A DNA stretch of 64,000 bases from Lysinibacillus pakistanensis (GTDB lineage: Bacteria; Bacillota; Bacilli; Bacillales_A; Planococcaceae). Shown here piece after piece: positions 54,390-62,300 of this stretch. Under the pieces are notes generated by a model. It was not told the origin of the DNA. It ran no database searches and worked only from the letters and a program-made list of their open reading frames with translations. A program made the translations under genes and the position numbers. The DNA lies in the NCBI RefSeq assembly GCF_030123245.1, contig NZ_CP126101.1:1424501-1488500 (forward strand). Direction: 5' to 3'. The first letter of the stretch is position 1; each line of letters opens with the position of its first letter.

Positions 54390-55196
54390 TCATTTATAAA
54401 CAGGCTTACGTTTTTCTACAACCGCGCTAACACCCTCTTTAAAATCATCCAACTCTGTGACAATTGCCATTTGTGATGAAATATAATCAAGAGCAGTACG
54501 TAAATCCATGCGTTGACTTTGATAAACAGCACGCTTAATGAATTGTAGTGTTGTAGTTGGACGTCTTGCTAAGTCCCTAGCATAATTCATTGTGTATTCG
54601 TCTAGCTCATGGTCATCCACAACAAATGTTACAACACCTTTGTCCTTTGCCTCATCTGCAGTTAGTACACGAGCAGTCCAGAACATATCTAATGCTTGAT
54701 CAATACCAATTAATTTTGGTAAATAATAAGCTCCACCATCACCAGGCACGATAGCAACGTTAATATAGCTTTCTGAAATCTTTGTAGATTTAGCGGCAAT
54801 CCGAATATCACACATTAAGGCCATATCAAGCCCAGCGCCCATTGCAAAGCCATGCAACTGTGCAATAACAGGTTTATCAATTTCTTCAAGGAGAAGGGGA
54901 ATACGCTGAATTTTTTTCCAAAGTGAATTTTTTCGTGCTAAACCTGTAGAAGAGATATCTTCTTCGCTTTGGAAAAAGCCCTCACCAGCCTGCATTGCTT
55001 TAATATCGCCACCCGCACAAAAAGACTTTCCATTACCCTTCACAATGACAACTCGAATATCGTTAGAATCGCGAACAATTTCAAGCGCTTTTATCCACTC
55101 AGTAATCATTTCTTCACTGAAAGCATTGTACGCCTCTGGTCTATTTAAAGTAATGGTTGCAATATGATCTCGCACTTCAAAAAGTAAATCAGTCAT
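54390..55196 (-). CDS. Enoyl-CoA hydratase/isomerase (crotonase)
   Basis: A 268-residue crotonase-fold protein. The CoA oxyanion-hole motif is seen as KSFCAGGDIKAMQ, and the second as IAQLHGFAMGAGLDMALMCDIRIA. The second acidic catalytic position reads IVPGDGGAYYLPKLIG. It would hydrate or isomerise an enoyl-CoA made by the acyl-CoA dehydrogenases encoded upstream. AAAGGGAGTG precedes the ATG. It lies 20 bases before the CoA-transferase start. Confidence 0.92.
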   Translation of the reverse strand: MTDLLFEVRDHIATITLNRPEAYNAFSEEMITEWIKALEIVRDSNDIRVVIVKGNGKSFCAGGDIKAMQAGEGFFQSEEDISSTGLARKNSLWKKIQRIPLLLEEIDKPVIAQLHGFAMGAGLDMALMCDIRIAAKSTKISESYINVAIVPGDGGAYYLPKLIGIDQALDMFWTARVLTADEAKDKGVVTFVVDDHELDEYTMNYARDLARRPTTTLQFIKRAVYQSQRMDLRTALDYISSQMAIVTELDDFKEGVSAVVEKRKPVYK

Positions 55197-55246
55197 TGAA
55201 AAACACTCCCTTTAGGTTATTGGTTTGAATGTACTTACTGCAAAAT

Positions 55247-56323
55247 TCATCCTTCTACTTTGAGTAATGGGGAACTACTATTAGAAGTAGTCAAATACGC
55301 CCAAAGACTATCCTCGCTATTTTCCATTAGCTGTAATGCTACAATATTAGTCCAATAAGAGGAATTTACTCCTTCGTCGCGCCATGCCCAAAGTCTACGT
55401 GTAAATTGATGCAAACTATGCTCGTGGGTTGTACCGATGGCTGCATGGACTTGGTGGGAGATGGTTGTCACTGCTTGAATGATTTCTTCAAAACGAATGC
55501 GGGCGTATGCAACCTCACTATTTTCATTGTTTGTAAGAAGGGCTTCGGTTACATTATTAAATGCCGCTAAAGCAAGAGCCGTTTCACCTGCTAAGTGAAC
55601 AATATGCTGCTGAACAAGCTGGAACCGATGAATCGGTCGACCGAATTGCTCACGCTCCTTCGTAAATTGAATTGTTAAGTCATTTATTTTATCAATAGCA
55701 CCAGTCATCAGGGCTAATTGAAAGGCAGTACAGAGTGTTGTTAATTTGTGTATTTCGTCAGGAGATAACACAGAAGACGTTTGTGAAACTAGTGCATGTT
55801 GGAATGTCACAGTATCACGCGGTTCGCCTGCTAAATTTGTGCCTTGTTTAATGTCAGCCTGACTTAAATCTATTTCTACTAGATGTGTACCCTCTGAACT
55901 ATAAGCAAGTGTTACTAGGTGCTTCACGTGACGTGCCCAAGGTATATGATGAGCCTCACCTGTTAATGTCCCGTTCTCTAACGTAAAGACTTGGTTCGTA
56001 GATAACCTATATGTTGCTAAACCTTCTAGTATCTGTAAGTTTAAATACTCCAGTAAATAGTTCGCAAAGGTTGTTTCAATAAATGGGATCGGAGCAGCGT
56101 ATTTTCCAGTTAATCGAACAATATTCAATAAATCTTCAATATCGCCCCCTGCACCGCCATTTTCTTCGGTAACGGCTACAACCGTCATACCATTTTCCTC
56201 AAATAATTCCCATAAAGCAGGTGCCCAATCACCTTGTTCTACAGTATCGACTAAATCCTTATCGACATTTTCCTTTAACATACGCTCAACAACTTCCGTA
56301 ATCATGTCTTTCATCTCACTCAT
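55247..56323 (-). CDS. Acyl-CoA dehydrogenase-like subunit (short form)
   Basis: A 358-residue acyl-CoA dehydrogenase-fold protein, more diverged and shorter than its upstream neighbour. It shows EENGMTVVAVTEENGGAGGDIEDLLNIVRLTGKYAAPIPFIETTFA at the N-terminus and REQFGRPIHRFQLVQQHIVHLAGETALALAA in the C-terminal helices. Conserved FAD-binding blocks are hard to see. ATGA overlap with the other dehydrogenase suggests the two form a heteromer, as with paired dehydrogenases of sterol or branched-acid catabolism; that is inference. Confidence 0.85.
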   Translation of the reverse strand: MSEMKDMITEVVERMLKENVDKDLVDTVEQGDWAPALWELFEENGMTVVAVTEENGGAGGDIEDLLNIVRLTGKYAAPIPFIETTFANYLLEYLNLQILEGLATYRLSTNQVFTLENGTLTGEAHHIPWARHVKHLVTLAYSSEGTHLVEIDLSQADIKQGTNLAGEPRDTVTFQHALVSQTSSVLSPDEIHKLTTLCTAFQLALMTGAIDKINDLTIQFTKEREQFGRPIHRFQLVQQHIVHLAGETALALAAFNNVTEALLTNNENSEVAYARIRFEEIIQAVTTISHQVHAAIGTTHEHSLHQFTRRLWAWRDEGVNSSYWTNIVALQLMENSEDSLWAYLTTSNSSSPLLKVEG

Positions 56324-57474
56324 TGTGCTACAACTCCTTTCGCTACAACGCCATACAATACCTCTGAAGTTCCACCTCTAATGGTAAAGCCGGGTGCATG
56401 TAAAATAGACTGGGCCATAAAGCGATCAATTTTACGATCGGCATCAAGTGAAGGATAAGTCTGTATGATTAGACGTGTGATTTCAGGAATACTTTGCTCA
56501 AATTTCGTCCCAAGTGCTTTCACAAGTGCTGCTGGAATAGAGACGTCTTCACTATTACCAGATTCTAAAAGCTGAGCCACACCAATTGATAGATTTCTTA
56601 GACTCCAAAGACGAGCAACAATTTTGGATGCTTGCGTTAATCCTTGTGAATTATTTTGGCGCTTTAGCTCTTGAATAAGCTCATCAATTAATGGGAATGT
56701 GCTCAATATTCGCTCTGGGCCACTACGCTCAAAGGCAAGTTCTGCTAATCCTTGAGCCCAGCCATTACCGATTTCCCCAACTACCATATTGTCTGGTACA
56801 AAAACATTATCAAAGAACACCTCATTGTAATGGTGCTCACCAGTTAAATATTTTATGGGAACAATGGTTACACCTTGTGCTTGTAAATCGATGATGAGCT
56901 GACTTAGGCCAGCATGCTTATTTTTCCCATCAAACGGACTTGTTCGTACTAAAGTGACCATATAATGACAAAGGTGAGCGTTACTCGTCCATATTTTTTG
57001 CCCATTTACAATCCAGCCACCTTCTACTTTTTCAGCACGTGTAGTGACTGAAGCTAGGTCAGAGCCACTATTAGGTTCACTTAACCCTATGCCAAAGTAG
57101 CATTCGCCTTTCACAATCTGTGGTAAGAAAAATTCACGCTGTTCTTCTGACCCATAACGTAAAAGAAGAGGACCTGTCTGGCGGTCGGCAAACCAATGTG
57201 CTGCAACAGGGGCGCCAACGGCTAAAAATTCTTCTGTTAAAATATACCGATCAATAGTACTTCGCTCTTGACCACCGTATTTTTTTGGCCAAGTTAAGCC
57301 AATCCAACCTTGTTGACCAATCAATCTAGAAAACTCAGGATCGTCCCCACTTAACCAAGAATCACATTTCGGTGTGAAGGTTCCTTTTGCTAATTCATCC
57401 TGTAGAAAAGCTCTAACCTCTACACGAAATTGTTCCTGTTCTTCTGTAAATTGCACCGTTGGTAAATGAAGCAT
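56320..57474 (-). CDS. Acyl-CoA dehydrogenase
   Basis: A 384-residue acyl-CoA dehydrogenase. ECYFGIGLSEPNSGSDLASVTTRAEKVEGGWIVNGQKIWTS is the FAD/substrate signature, and the C-terminal block reads HAPGFTIRGGTSEVLYGVVAKGVV. In the place of the usual catalytic YEG(T) it has RGG(T), a feature of the group often found in heteromeric pairs. It introduces a double bond into an acyl-CoA of unknown structure. It is the first gene of the operon, behind a good sigma-A promoter. Confidence 0.93.
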   Translation of the reverse strand: MLHLPTVQFTEEQEQFRVEVRAFLQDELAKGTFTPKCDSWLSGDDPEFSRLIGQQGWIGLTWPKKYGGQERSTIDRYILTEEFLAVGAPVAAHWFADRQTGPLLLRYGSEEQREFFLPQIVKGECYFGIGLSEPNSGSDLASVTTRAEKVEGGWIVNGQKIWTSNAHLCHYMVTLVRTSPFDGKNKHAGLSQLIIDLQAQGVTIVPIKYLTGEHHYNEVFFDNVFVPDNMVVGEIGNGWAQGLAELAFERSGPERILSTFPLIDELIQELKRQNNSQGLTQASKIVARLWSLRNLSIGVAQLLESGNSEDVSIPAALVKALGTKFEQSIPEITRLIIQTYPSLDADRKIDRFMAQSILHAPGFTIRGGTSEVLYGVVAKGVVAQ

Positions 57475-57492
57475 TTCATCATTCCTCCTATT

Positions 57493-57556
57493 TTACCGCA
57501 ATGTGGTAACTATTATTTTATATGTGTATTTTATGACTTCCTATGAATGGAGTCAA
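57493..57556 (-). promoter_or_regulatory. Sigma-A promoter and operator-like palindrome of the acyl-CoA operon
   Basis: On the minus strand TTGACT (57551-57556) and TAAAAT (57528-57533) are 17 bases apart. Between the predicted start and the ribosome site lies TTACCGCAATGTGGTAA (57493-57509), matching its own reverse complement at 14 of 17 bases. It is a good candidate operator for the operon's IclR protein. Confidence 0.65.
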
Positions 57557-57693
57557 TCTATTTTTTTGAATTATTAAAAATTTCTTCGCAGAGGAATAAG
57601 TAATGAAGAGAAAATAATATTTTTAATTAAAAAATGGTAAAATGCAGAATAAACGTGTTACTATGTAGAAAATTTTGTTAAGGAGGTAAGGGC

Positions 57694-59031
57694 GTGCAAA
57701 TAGCTATAAAAACTTCACAAAAGGTTATGCAAGTTTTATCAGCGCAGCTTGTACAGCATTTAGAAATACTGCAATACTCTACAAATGAGTTAGAACAGTT
57801 TATTTATGACAAAGCCAATGAAAATCCTCTATTAGTTGTTACTGACGCAGCGGTAAAAAGACAATATGAGGAAATTTCCCAATTAGCAAGCTATTCCGTT
57901 AAGAGTTTTTCCTCGCGCTATTATGAGCCAAAACGTAATTCGTTTAATTTCGTTGAGATGGGGCTAGCTGCAAAAGAAAGCTATGAACGATTTTTATTGG
58001 AACAGGTGCCTTTGCATAAAAATCTTTCTTCAATGGATTTAAAAATCTTGACGTTTTTAATTCAATCCTTAGACGATCGTTTATTTTTAGATGTGGATGT
58101 TGAATTGGTCGCCGATAAATTTAAAACAAGTATTTTGCATGTAGAGGCATTATTGGACTTACTTCAAACATTTGAACCAGTAGGAGTAGGGGCACGGAAT
58201 ACAAAAGAATATTTACTTATTCAGGTAGATAGAGATGAACTTGCACCCAATTTGACCTACCAATTTATCCAAGATGATTTAGAGTTAGTAGCTGCACAGG
58301 CCATCAAACAATTAAGTAAAAAATACAAAACACCCATACACGAAGTAAAAAATACTGTGGACTATATAAAAAATTTACGACCAGTGCTATTAGGAGATAA
58401 ATTGGAAGCGATTCCATATATCATTCCCGAAATTGAAGTTGAAAAATTCGATGAGGAATGGTTGATTAAATTGAATCGTGGATATGTACCAGCCATTACA
58501 ATTGATCAACATTATGTAGAAATATTAAAGAATGATCCAAACTGTAAAACATATTTCCAAGACACAATGAAAGATGCTCTGTTATTAATACAAGGAATTG
58601 AGCAACGTGATAAAACACTTTACGAAATAACTAGATTACTAGTGAAATTACAAGAGGATTTTTTCCATCAAGGAATTGAGGCTATAAAGCCCTTGCGTTT
58701 AAAAGATGTTGCGGACATATTAGGGTTACATGTGTCAACGATTAGTCGTGCTGTTCGTGGAAAATATATAAAAACCACCCACGGCGTATATGCTTTACAA
58801 ACGTTATTTACAAAGGGTGTGATGAATAGTTCTGGAAAAATGGATTCGATTATGTATATTAAAAAGCGACTTAAACAGTTGATTGAAGGTGAAGATAAAC
58901 AAAAACCTTTAACGGATCAGCTAATTACCAAAATATTAAGTGGCGAAGGTATTCAAATTTCTAGACGAACAGTAGCGAAGTACAGAGAAGAAATGAACAT
59001 TATGAGCTCATTCAATCGAGCATATGGATAG
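57694..59031 (+). CDS. rpoN: RNA polymerase sigma-54 factor
   Basis: A 445-residue sigma-54 (SigL in Bacillus). Region I is glutamine/leucine-rich (SQKVMQVLSAQLVQHLEILQYSTNELEQFI, then NENPLL). The core-binding and DNA-binding parts follow (LRLKDVADILGLHVSTISRAVRGKYI), and the C-terminal RpoN box is ISRRTVAKYREEM. It starts at GTG 57694 with AAGGAGGT at 57680-57687. It directs transcription at GG-N10-GC promoters, one of which lies upstream of the permease gene downstream of it. Confidence 0.95.
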   Translation: MQIAIKTSQKVMQVLSAQLVQHLEILQYSTNELEQFIYDKANENPLLVVTDAAVKRQYEEISQLASYSVKSFSSRYYEPKRNSFNFVEMGLAAKESYERFLLEQVPLHKNLSSMDLKILTFLIQSLDDRLFLDVDVELVADKFKTSILHVEALLDLLQTFEPVGVGARNTKEYLLIQVDRDELAPNLTYQFIQDDLELVAAQAIKQLSKKYKTPIHEVKNTVDYIKNLRPVLLGDKLEAIPYIIPEIEVEKFDEEWLIKLNRGYVPAITIDQHYVEILKNDPNCKTYFQDTMKDALLLIQGIEQRDKTLYEITRLLVKLQEDFFHQGIEAIKPLRLKDVADILGLHVSTISRAVRGKYIKTTHGVYALQTLFTKGVMNSSGKMDSIMYIKKRLKQLIEGEDKQKPLTDQLITKILSGEGIQISRRTVAKYREEMNIMSSFNRAYG

Positions 59032-59033
59032 AT

Positions 59034-59069
59034 GATGTAAATGAAGTACCAATGATGTACATTTGCATC
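59034..59069 (+). terminator. Inverted repeat after rpoN
   Basis: GATGTAAATG (59034-59043) and CATTTGCATC (59060-59069), 10-bp stem with one wobble; only a short A run follows, so terminator strength is doubtful. Confidence 0.5.
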
Positions 59070-59156
59070 AAAAATTCGAAATCGCATATATGAACCAACC
59101 ATTTTAAATGACAACAATAAAAGATATGGGTAGATAATTATTTGAAATTTTTAACC

Positions 59157-59665
59157 TCTTTCAGCAAATGTTTTTTTGTATCGAAAGTATAGAGGCAGCG
59201 GCAAATACAGAAGTCTCCTGACTCTATAGGTGGGGGGAGATGAATGAGAATTTAAGCTACTATTCAGAGGGCGTCCAAACACCTGTTGAAATAGAGGAAC
59301 TCAGTCTAAGAATGCCACGTCCTTTGGTAACGACTGAGTGACCAACATCATGTTGCTGCCGCTACGTTAACACTACGCTTTCGCACAAAAAACATCATGT
59401 TGCTGCCGCTACGTTAGCACTACGCTTTCGTACAAAAAACATTTGTTGGCCCAAAGCCTCTGGCGGATGTCACGGAATCGAAAAGGAGTTAATAAAGGAT
59501 GTTAGCCAAAATCATCGCATTCATGCGATAACGGCTAACTGACCTGCATCGGTAAAAAACGCCACGTCCTGTGGCTTTACCGAAATGACCGACATCGTGT
59601 CGGCCCTCACGCAGGCCTAAGCACAAAGCCGATTCCGGACGCAATTATGCCGAGGCATAATTGAT
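59157..59665 (+). repeat. Dispersed structured repeat, copy B, with two 47-bp tandem units
   Basis: Blocks in order: head TCTTTCAGCAAATG, AGCGGCA words, GAAGTCTC, TGAAATAGAGGAACTCAGTC, GAGTGACC, two tandem units (59346-59392 and 59393-59439), GCCCAAAGCCTCTGGCGGATG, then an extra structured insert (59501-59620). The tail is AATTATGCC/GGCATAATT (59643-59662). It lies upstream of the permease gene in the same direction. No gene. Confidence 0.8.
59501..59606 (+). repeat. Nested hairpin insert inside copy B
   Basis: Three consecutive hairpins: GTTAGCC...GGCTAAC with inner ATCGCAT/ATGCGAT; TCGGTAAA...TTTACCGA with inner GCCAC/GTGGC; and CCGACA/TGTCGG. The last two resemble the core of the repeat itself, so this looks like a partial second copy. 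Confidence 0.6.
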
Positions 59666-59678
59666 TAATTGAATAGAG

Positions 59679-59695
59679 TTGGCATCCAATTTGCT
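59679..59695 (+). promoter_or_regulatory. Sigma-54 promoter of the permease gene
   Basis: TTGGCATCCAATTTGCT fits TTGGCAC-N5-TTGCA/T with the strict GG-N10-GC spacing (GG 59681-59682, GC 59693-59694). It lies 75 bases before the permease start, downstream of rpoN and near an intact sigma-54 activator gene. Confidence 0.7.
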
Positions 59696-59769
59696 CATTA
59701 AACAGTAGACATTGAATTAGAGGAAAGGGGCTAGTAAATGTCTACATAAAACACTAAAGGGGTGCTTTA

Positions 59770-61185
59770 ATGGGAGCTTTGCAAAAATCACTGAAAACAC
59801 GGCATATTACAATGATTTCCATTGGAGGGGTAATTGGTACAGGGCTATTCGTTGGTACAGGGAAAAACATTTTAAGCACTGGTCCAGCGGCAGTCGTTTC
59901 ATATGCAATTGCATGCTTACTGATCGTTTTAATCATGCAAATGGTTGGAGAAATGGCGGCAGGAGAAATTGTGCTTGGGGAAAAGGCTAATGGTTCTGCA
60001 GAGTTAGGTTCATTTGCTTCATATGCAGGGAAGTATATTGGTCCATGGGCAGGCTTTACTGTGGGCTGGCTATATTGGGCAAGTTGGGTATTTATTGTGG
60101 GGCTAGAAGCGGCACTTATTGGGGGAATGCTGCATAATTGGTTCCCGTTTATACCAATTTGGGTTGGAAGTATCGGCATCACATTGTTAATGACCATCAT
60201 CAATATTTACTCTGTAAAATCATTTGGAGAATTCGAATATTGGCTTTCCTTCGTTAAAGTTTCAGCCATTCTCGTATTTTTAGTAGTTGGTCTAGCTATG
60301 ATCCTAGGCATTTGGCCAAATTATGAGGCAAAGGGATTAGGAATCTTAACAGAATTCGGTGGATTCGCACCAAATGGTATTGTCCCAATTTTTACTGCCA
60401 TTGTTTTTGTCATTTTCTCTATTTGCGGTGCAGAGGTAGCGGCTATTGCAGCAGCAGAGTCTGAAAATCCAGCGAAAAATATTGTTCGTGCCATTCGCAA
60501 TGTTGTGTTTCGATTAGGGCTATTTTTCGTAGGCTCAGTAGCTATTATGGTTTTAATTTTACCTTGGAATGATACAAAAATGTTGGCAGCACCATATGCA
60601 AATATTTTAACGCTAGCAGGGCTTCCTATTGCTGCTCAAATTATACAAATCGTCATTTTTATTTCATTAATCTCAGTTTTAAATTCTGCACTGTATACAA
60701 GCTCACGTATGTTACTTGAAATGTCACGTCAGGGTGATGCGCCGAAAGTATTTTCGCAAATTAAAAATCGGCGAGGAGCACCGGTACCTGCCATTATCGG
60801 AAGCACAGTGGTGGCGTATATCTGTGCGATGCTATATTTCATTTCACCTGAAGTTATCTTCTATTTTTTAGGTAATTGTGTTGGTGGATTGATGATTGCG
60901 GTTTATATTTTTATTGCTATTTCCCAAATTCGTTTCCGACGTTATTATGACAAGGTTTCAAATGAGCCATTATCGATTAGAATGTGGTTATTCCCATATC
61001 TTTCTTATGTCACAATTGGAATTTTAACCGTTGTTTATTTATGTCAAGCGCTCATAGAATCATTACGCTCTCAGTTTTATTTAAGTACATTAGTTTTAAT
61101 ACTCTCAGTTGTACTGTTTATGATTATGCGAAAGCTGTCGACAAGACCAGAAGAAAAAATAGAGGAAAAGCTAGCCTCAGAGTAG
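59770..61185 (+). CDS. Amino-acid permease (APC superfamily, GabP/AnsP-like)
   Basis: A 471-residue transporter with 12 predicted membrane helices. LKTRHITMISIGGVIGTGLFVGTGK, GPAAVVSYAIACLL, then EMAA, and the SRQGDAPKVFSQIKNRRGAPVPAI loop mark the amino-acid:proton symporter group related to the GABA, asparagine and aromatic permeases. The exact substrate is not clear. AAAGGGGTG precedes the ATG. A GG-N10-GC promoter upstream and a sigma-54 activator gene downstream suggest it is induced by its substrate. Confidence 0.9.
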   Translation: MGALQKSLKTRHITMISIGGVIGTGLFVGTGKNILSTGPAAVVSYAIACLLIVLIMQMVGEMAAGEIVLGEKANGSAELGSFASYAGKYIGPWAGFTVGWLYWASWVFIVGLEAALIGGMLHNWFPFIPIWVGSIGITLLMTIINIYSVKSFGEFEYWLSFVKVSAILVFLVVGLAMILGIWPNYEAKGLGILTEFGGFAPNGIVPIFTAIVFVIFSICGAEVAAIAAAESENPAKNIVRAIRNVVFRLGLFFVGSVAIMVLILPWNDTKMLAAPYANILTLAGLPIAAQIIQIVIFISLISVLNSALYTSSRMLLEMSRQGDAPKVFSQIKNRRGAPVPAIIGSTVVAYICAMLYFISPEVIFYFLGNCVGGLMIAVYIFIAISQIRFRRYYDKVSNEPLSIRMWLFPYLSYVTIGILTVVYLCQALIESLRSQFYLSTLVLILSVVLFMIMRKLSTRPEEKIEEKLASE

Positions 61186-61220
61186 AATAATATGGTGATG
61201 TTTCTAATCGTAGTGATTTA

Positions 61221-61858
61221 ACTTCTTTCAGCAAATATCTTTAGTACCGAAAGCGTAGCGGCAGATGTTTTATGCGCGTAAGCGTAGCGGCAGCGGCAGG
61301 TACAGAAGTCTCCCACCTCTATAAATGGTGAGATGAATGCGAATTTAAGCTACTTTTCAGAGGGTATCCAAACTCCCGCTGAAATAGAGGAACTCAGTCT
61401 AAGAACCCCCACTTCCTGTGGCAATTTATCTGTGCGAAAGCGAAGCGACAGCAACACGGTTTTATCTGTGCGAAAGCGAAGCGACAGCAACAACAACAAC
61501 AACAGCAACAACACACGTCTGAGTGACCGACATCATGTTGCTGCCGCTGCGTTAGCACTCGCTTTCGCACAGAAACATCATGTTGCTGCCGCTGCGTTAG
61601 CGCTCGCTTTCGCACAGAAACATCATGTTGCTGCCGCTGCGTTAGCACTCGCTTTCGCACAGAAACATCATGTTGCTGCCGCTGCGTTAGCACTTTGCTT
61701 TCGCACCGAAACATCATGTTGCTGCCGCTGCGTTAGCACTTCGCTTTCGCACAAAAAACATCTGTTGGCCCAAAGCCTCTGGTGGATGTCACGGAAAGGG
61801 GTTCTTTGTGTAATCACAAAGCCGTTTCCGGACGCAATTATGCCGAGGCATAATTGAT
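61221..61858 (+). repeat. Dispersed structured repeat, copy C, expanded by tandem units
   Basis: The most expanded copy: head TTCTTTCAGCAAAT, three CGTAGCGGCAG words, GAAGTCTCCCACCTCTATAA with a GGTGAGATGAATG arm, TGAAATAGAGGAACTCAGTC, two copies of CTGTGCGAAAGCGAAGCGAC plus a CAACAA run, five tandem 45-47-bp units, GGTGGATGTCACGGA, and tail AATTATGCC/GGCATAATT (61837-61856). Long frames inside it (for example 61333-61857) are by-products of the repeats. Confidence 0.85.
61531..61758 (+). repeat. Five tandem 45-47-bp units
   Basis: Units begin at 61531, 61576, 61621, 61666 and 61712, each starting CATCATGTTGCTGCCGCT and ending in CGCTTTCGCAC plus A-rich bases. Units 1-3 are 45 bp and nearly identical; 4 and 5 are slightly longer. 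Two related units are in copy B and none in copy D. Confidence 0.92.
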
Positions 61859-61868
61859 ATTAGCATAT

Positions 61869-61973
61869 AAAAAATTCGCGACCATTCTGCGAGATAGCAA
61901 GCCAAGTAACAAAGCAAAGGTCATAAGCACCTTTAGGCTTGCAAATTACTCGTAGAAAGAGAGCGAATTTTTT
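61869..61973. ncRNA. Structured element between repeats C and D (unclassified)
   Basis: Nested perfect or near-perfect stems: AAAAAATTCGC/GCGAATTTTTT (61869-61879 / 61963-61973), CTGCGAG/CTCGTAG, GCAAGCC/GGCTTGC and AAAGGT/ACCTTT. The outer stem has an A run and T run, so it can act as a terminator both ways. The long interrupted stem is more elaborate than a plain terminator. I match it to no known riboswitch class. Confidence 0.5.
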
Positions 61974-61986
61974 GTATGAAGTTATT

Positions 61987-62274
61987 TTATCTTCACTCAG
62001 CAGAACCCCCACCTCTACAGATGGTGAGATGAATGTGGTTTTGGTTTTTTACAGTGGGTGTCCAAACACCTACTGAAATAGAGGAACTCCGGCTAAGATC
62101 TTCACATCCTGTGAAAACGCCTGAGTGACCAACATCGTGTCGGCCTAAAGCCTCTGGCGGATGTCACGAATTTTCAAAGAAATGAATTGTTTATCTGTAG
62201 CGAAAGCAAAGCGGCAGATATTTTTTGCGCGAAAGCGTAGCGGCAGCTACAATTACGCCAAGGCGAAATTGATT
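61987..62274 (+). repeat. Dispersed structured repeat, copy D (no tandem units)
   Basis: Head TTATCTTCACTCAGCAG, CCCCACCTCTACAG with GGTGAGATGAATG, TGAAATAGAGGAACTC, TTCACATCCTGTGAA hairpin, GAGTGACCAACATCGTGTCGG, GCCTCTGGCGGATGTCACG, an insert of two AGCGGCAG words, and tail AATTACGCC/GGCGAAATT (62251-62270). It is the empty form with respect to the 45-bp units. It ends 27 bases before the start codon of the activator gene. Confidence 0.82.
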
Positions 62275-62300
62275 TTCTAGTTTGAGAGGAAGTGGTCTAT

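Noticed and set aside
61531..61758. Possible CRISPR array
   Set aside because: The units are directly tandem with no variable spacers, and no cas genes are nearby. The 21-bp repeats at 43571-43745 are rejected for the same reason.
61333..61857. A 174-codon frame with repeated Ala/His-rich peptides, and the 107-codon frame opposite it
   Set aside because: Both are made of the 45-bp DNA repeats read through; there is no ribosome site, and unit number and length (45 versus 46-47 bp) break the phase. Treated as repeat, not gene.
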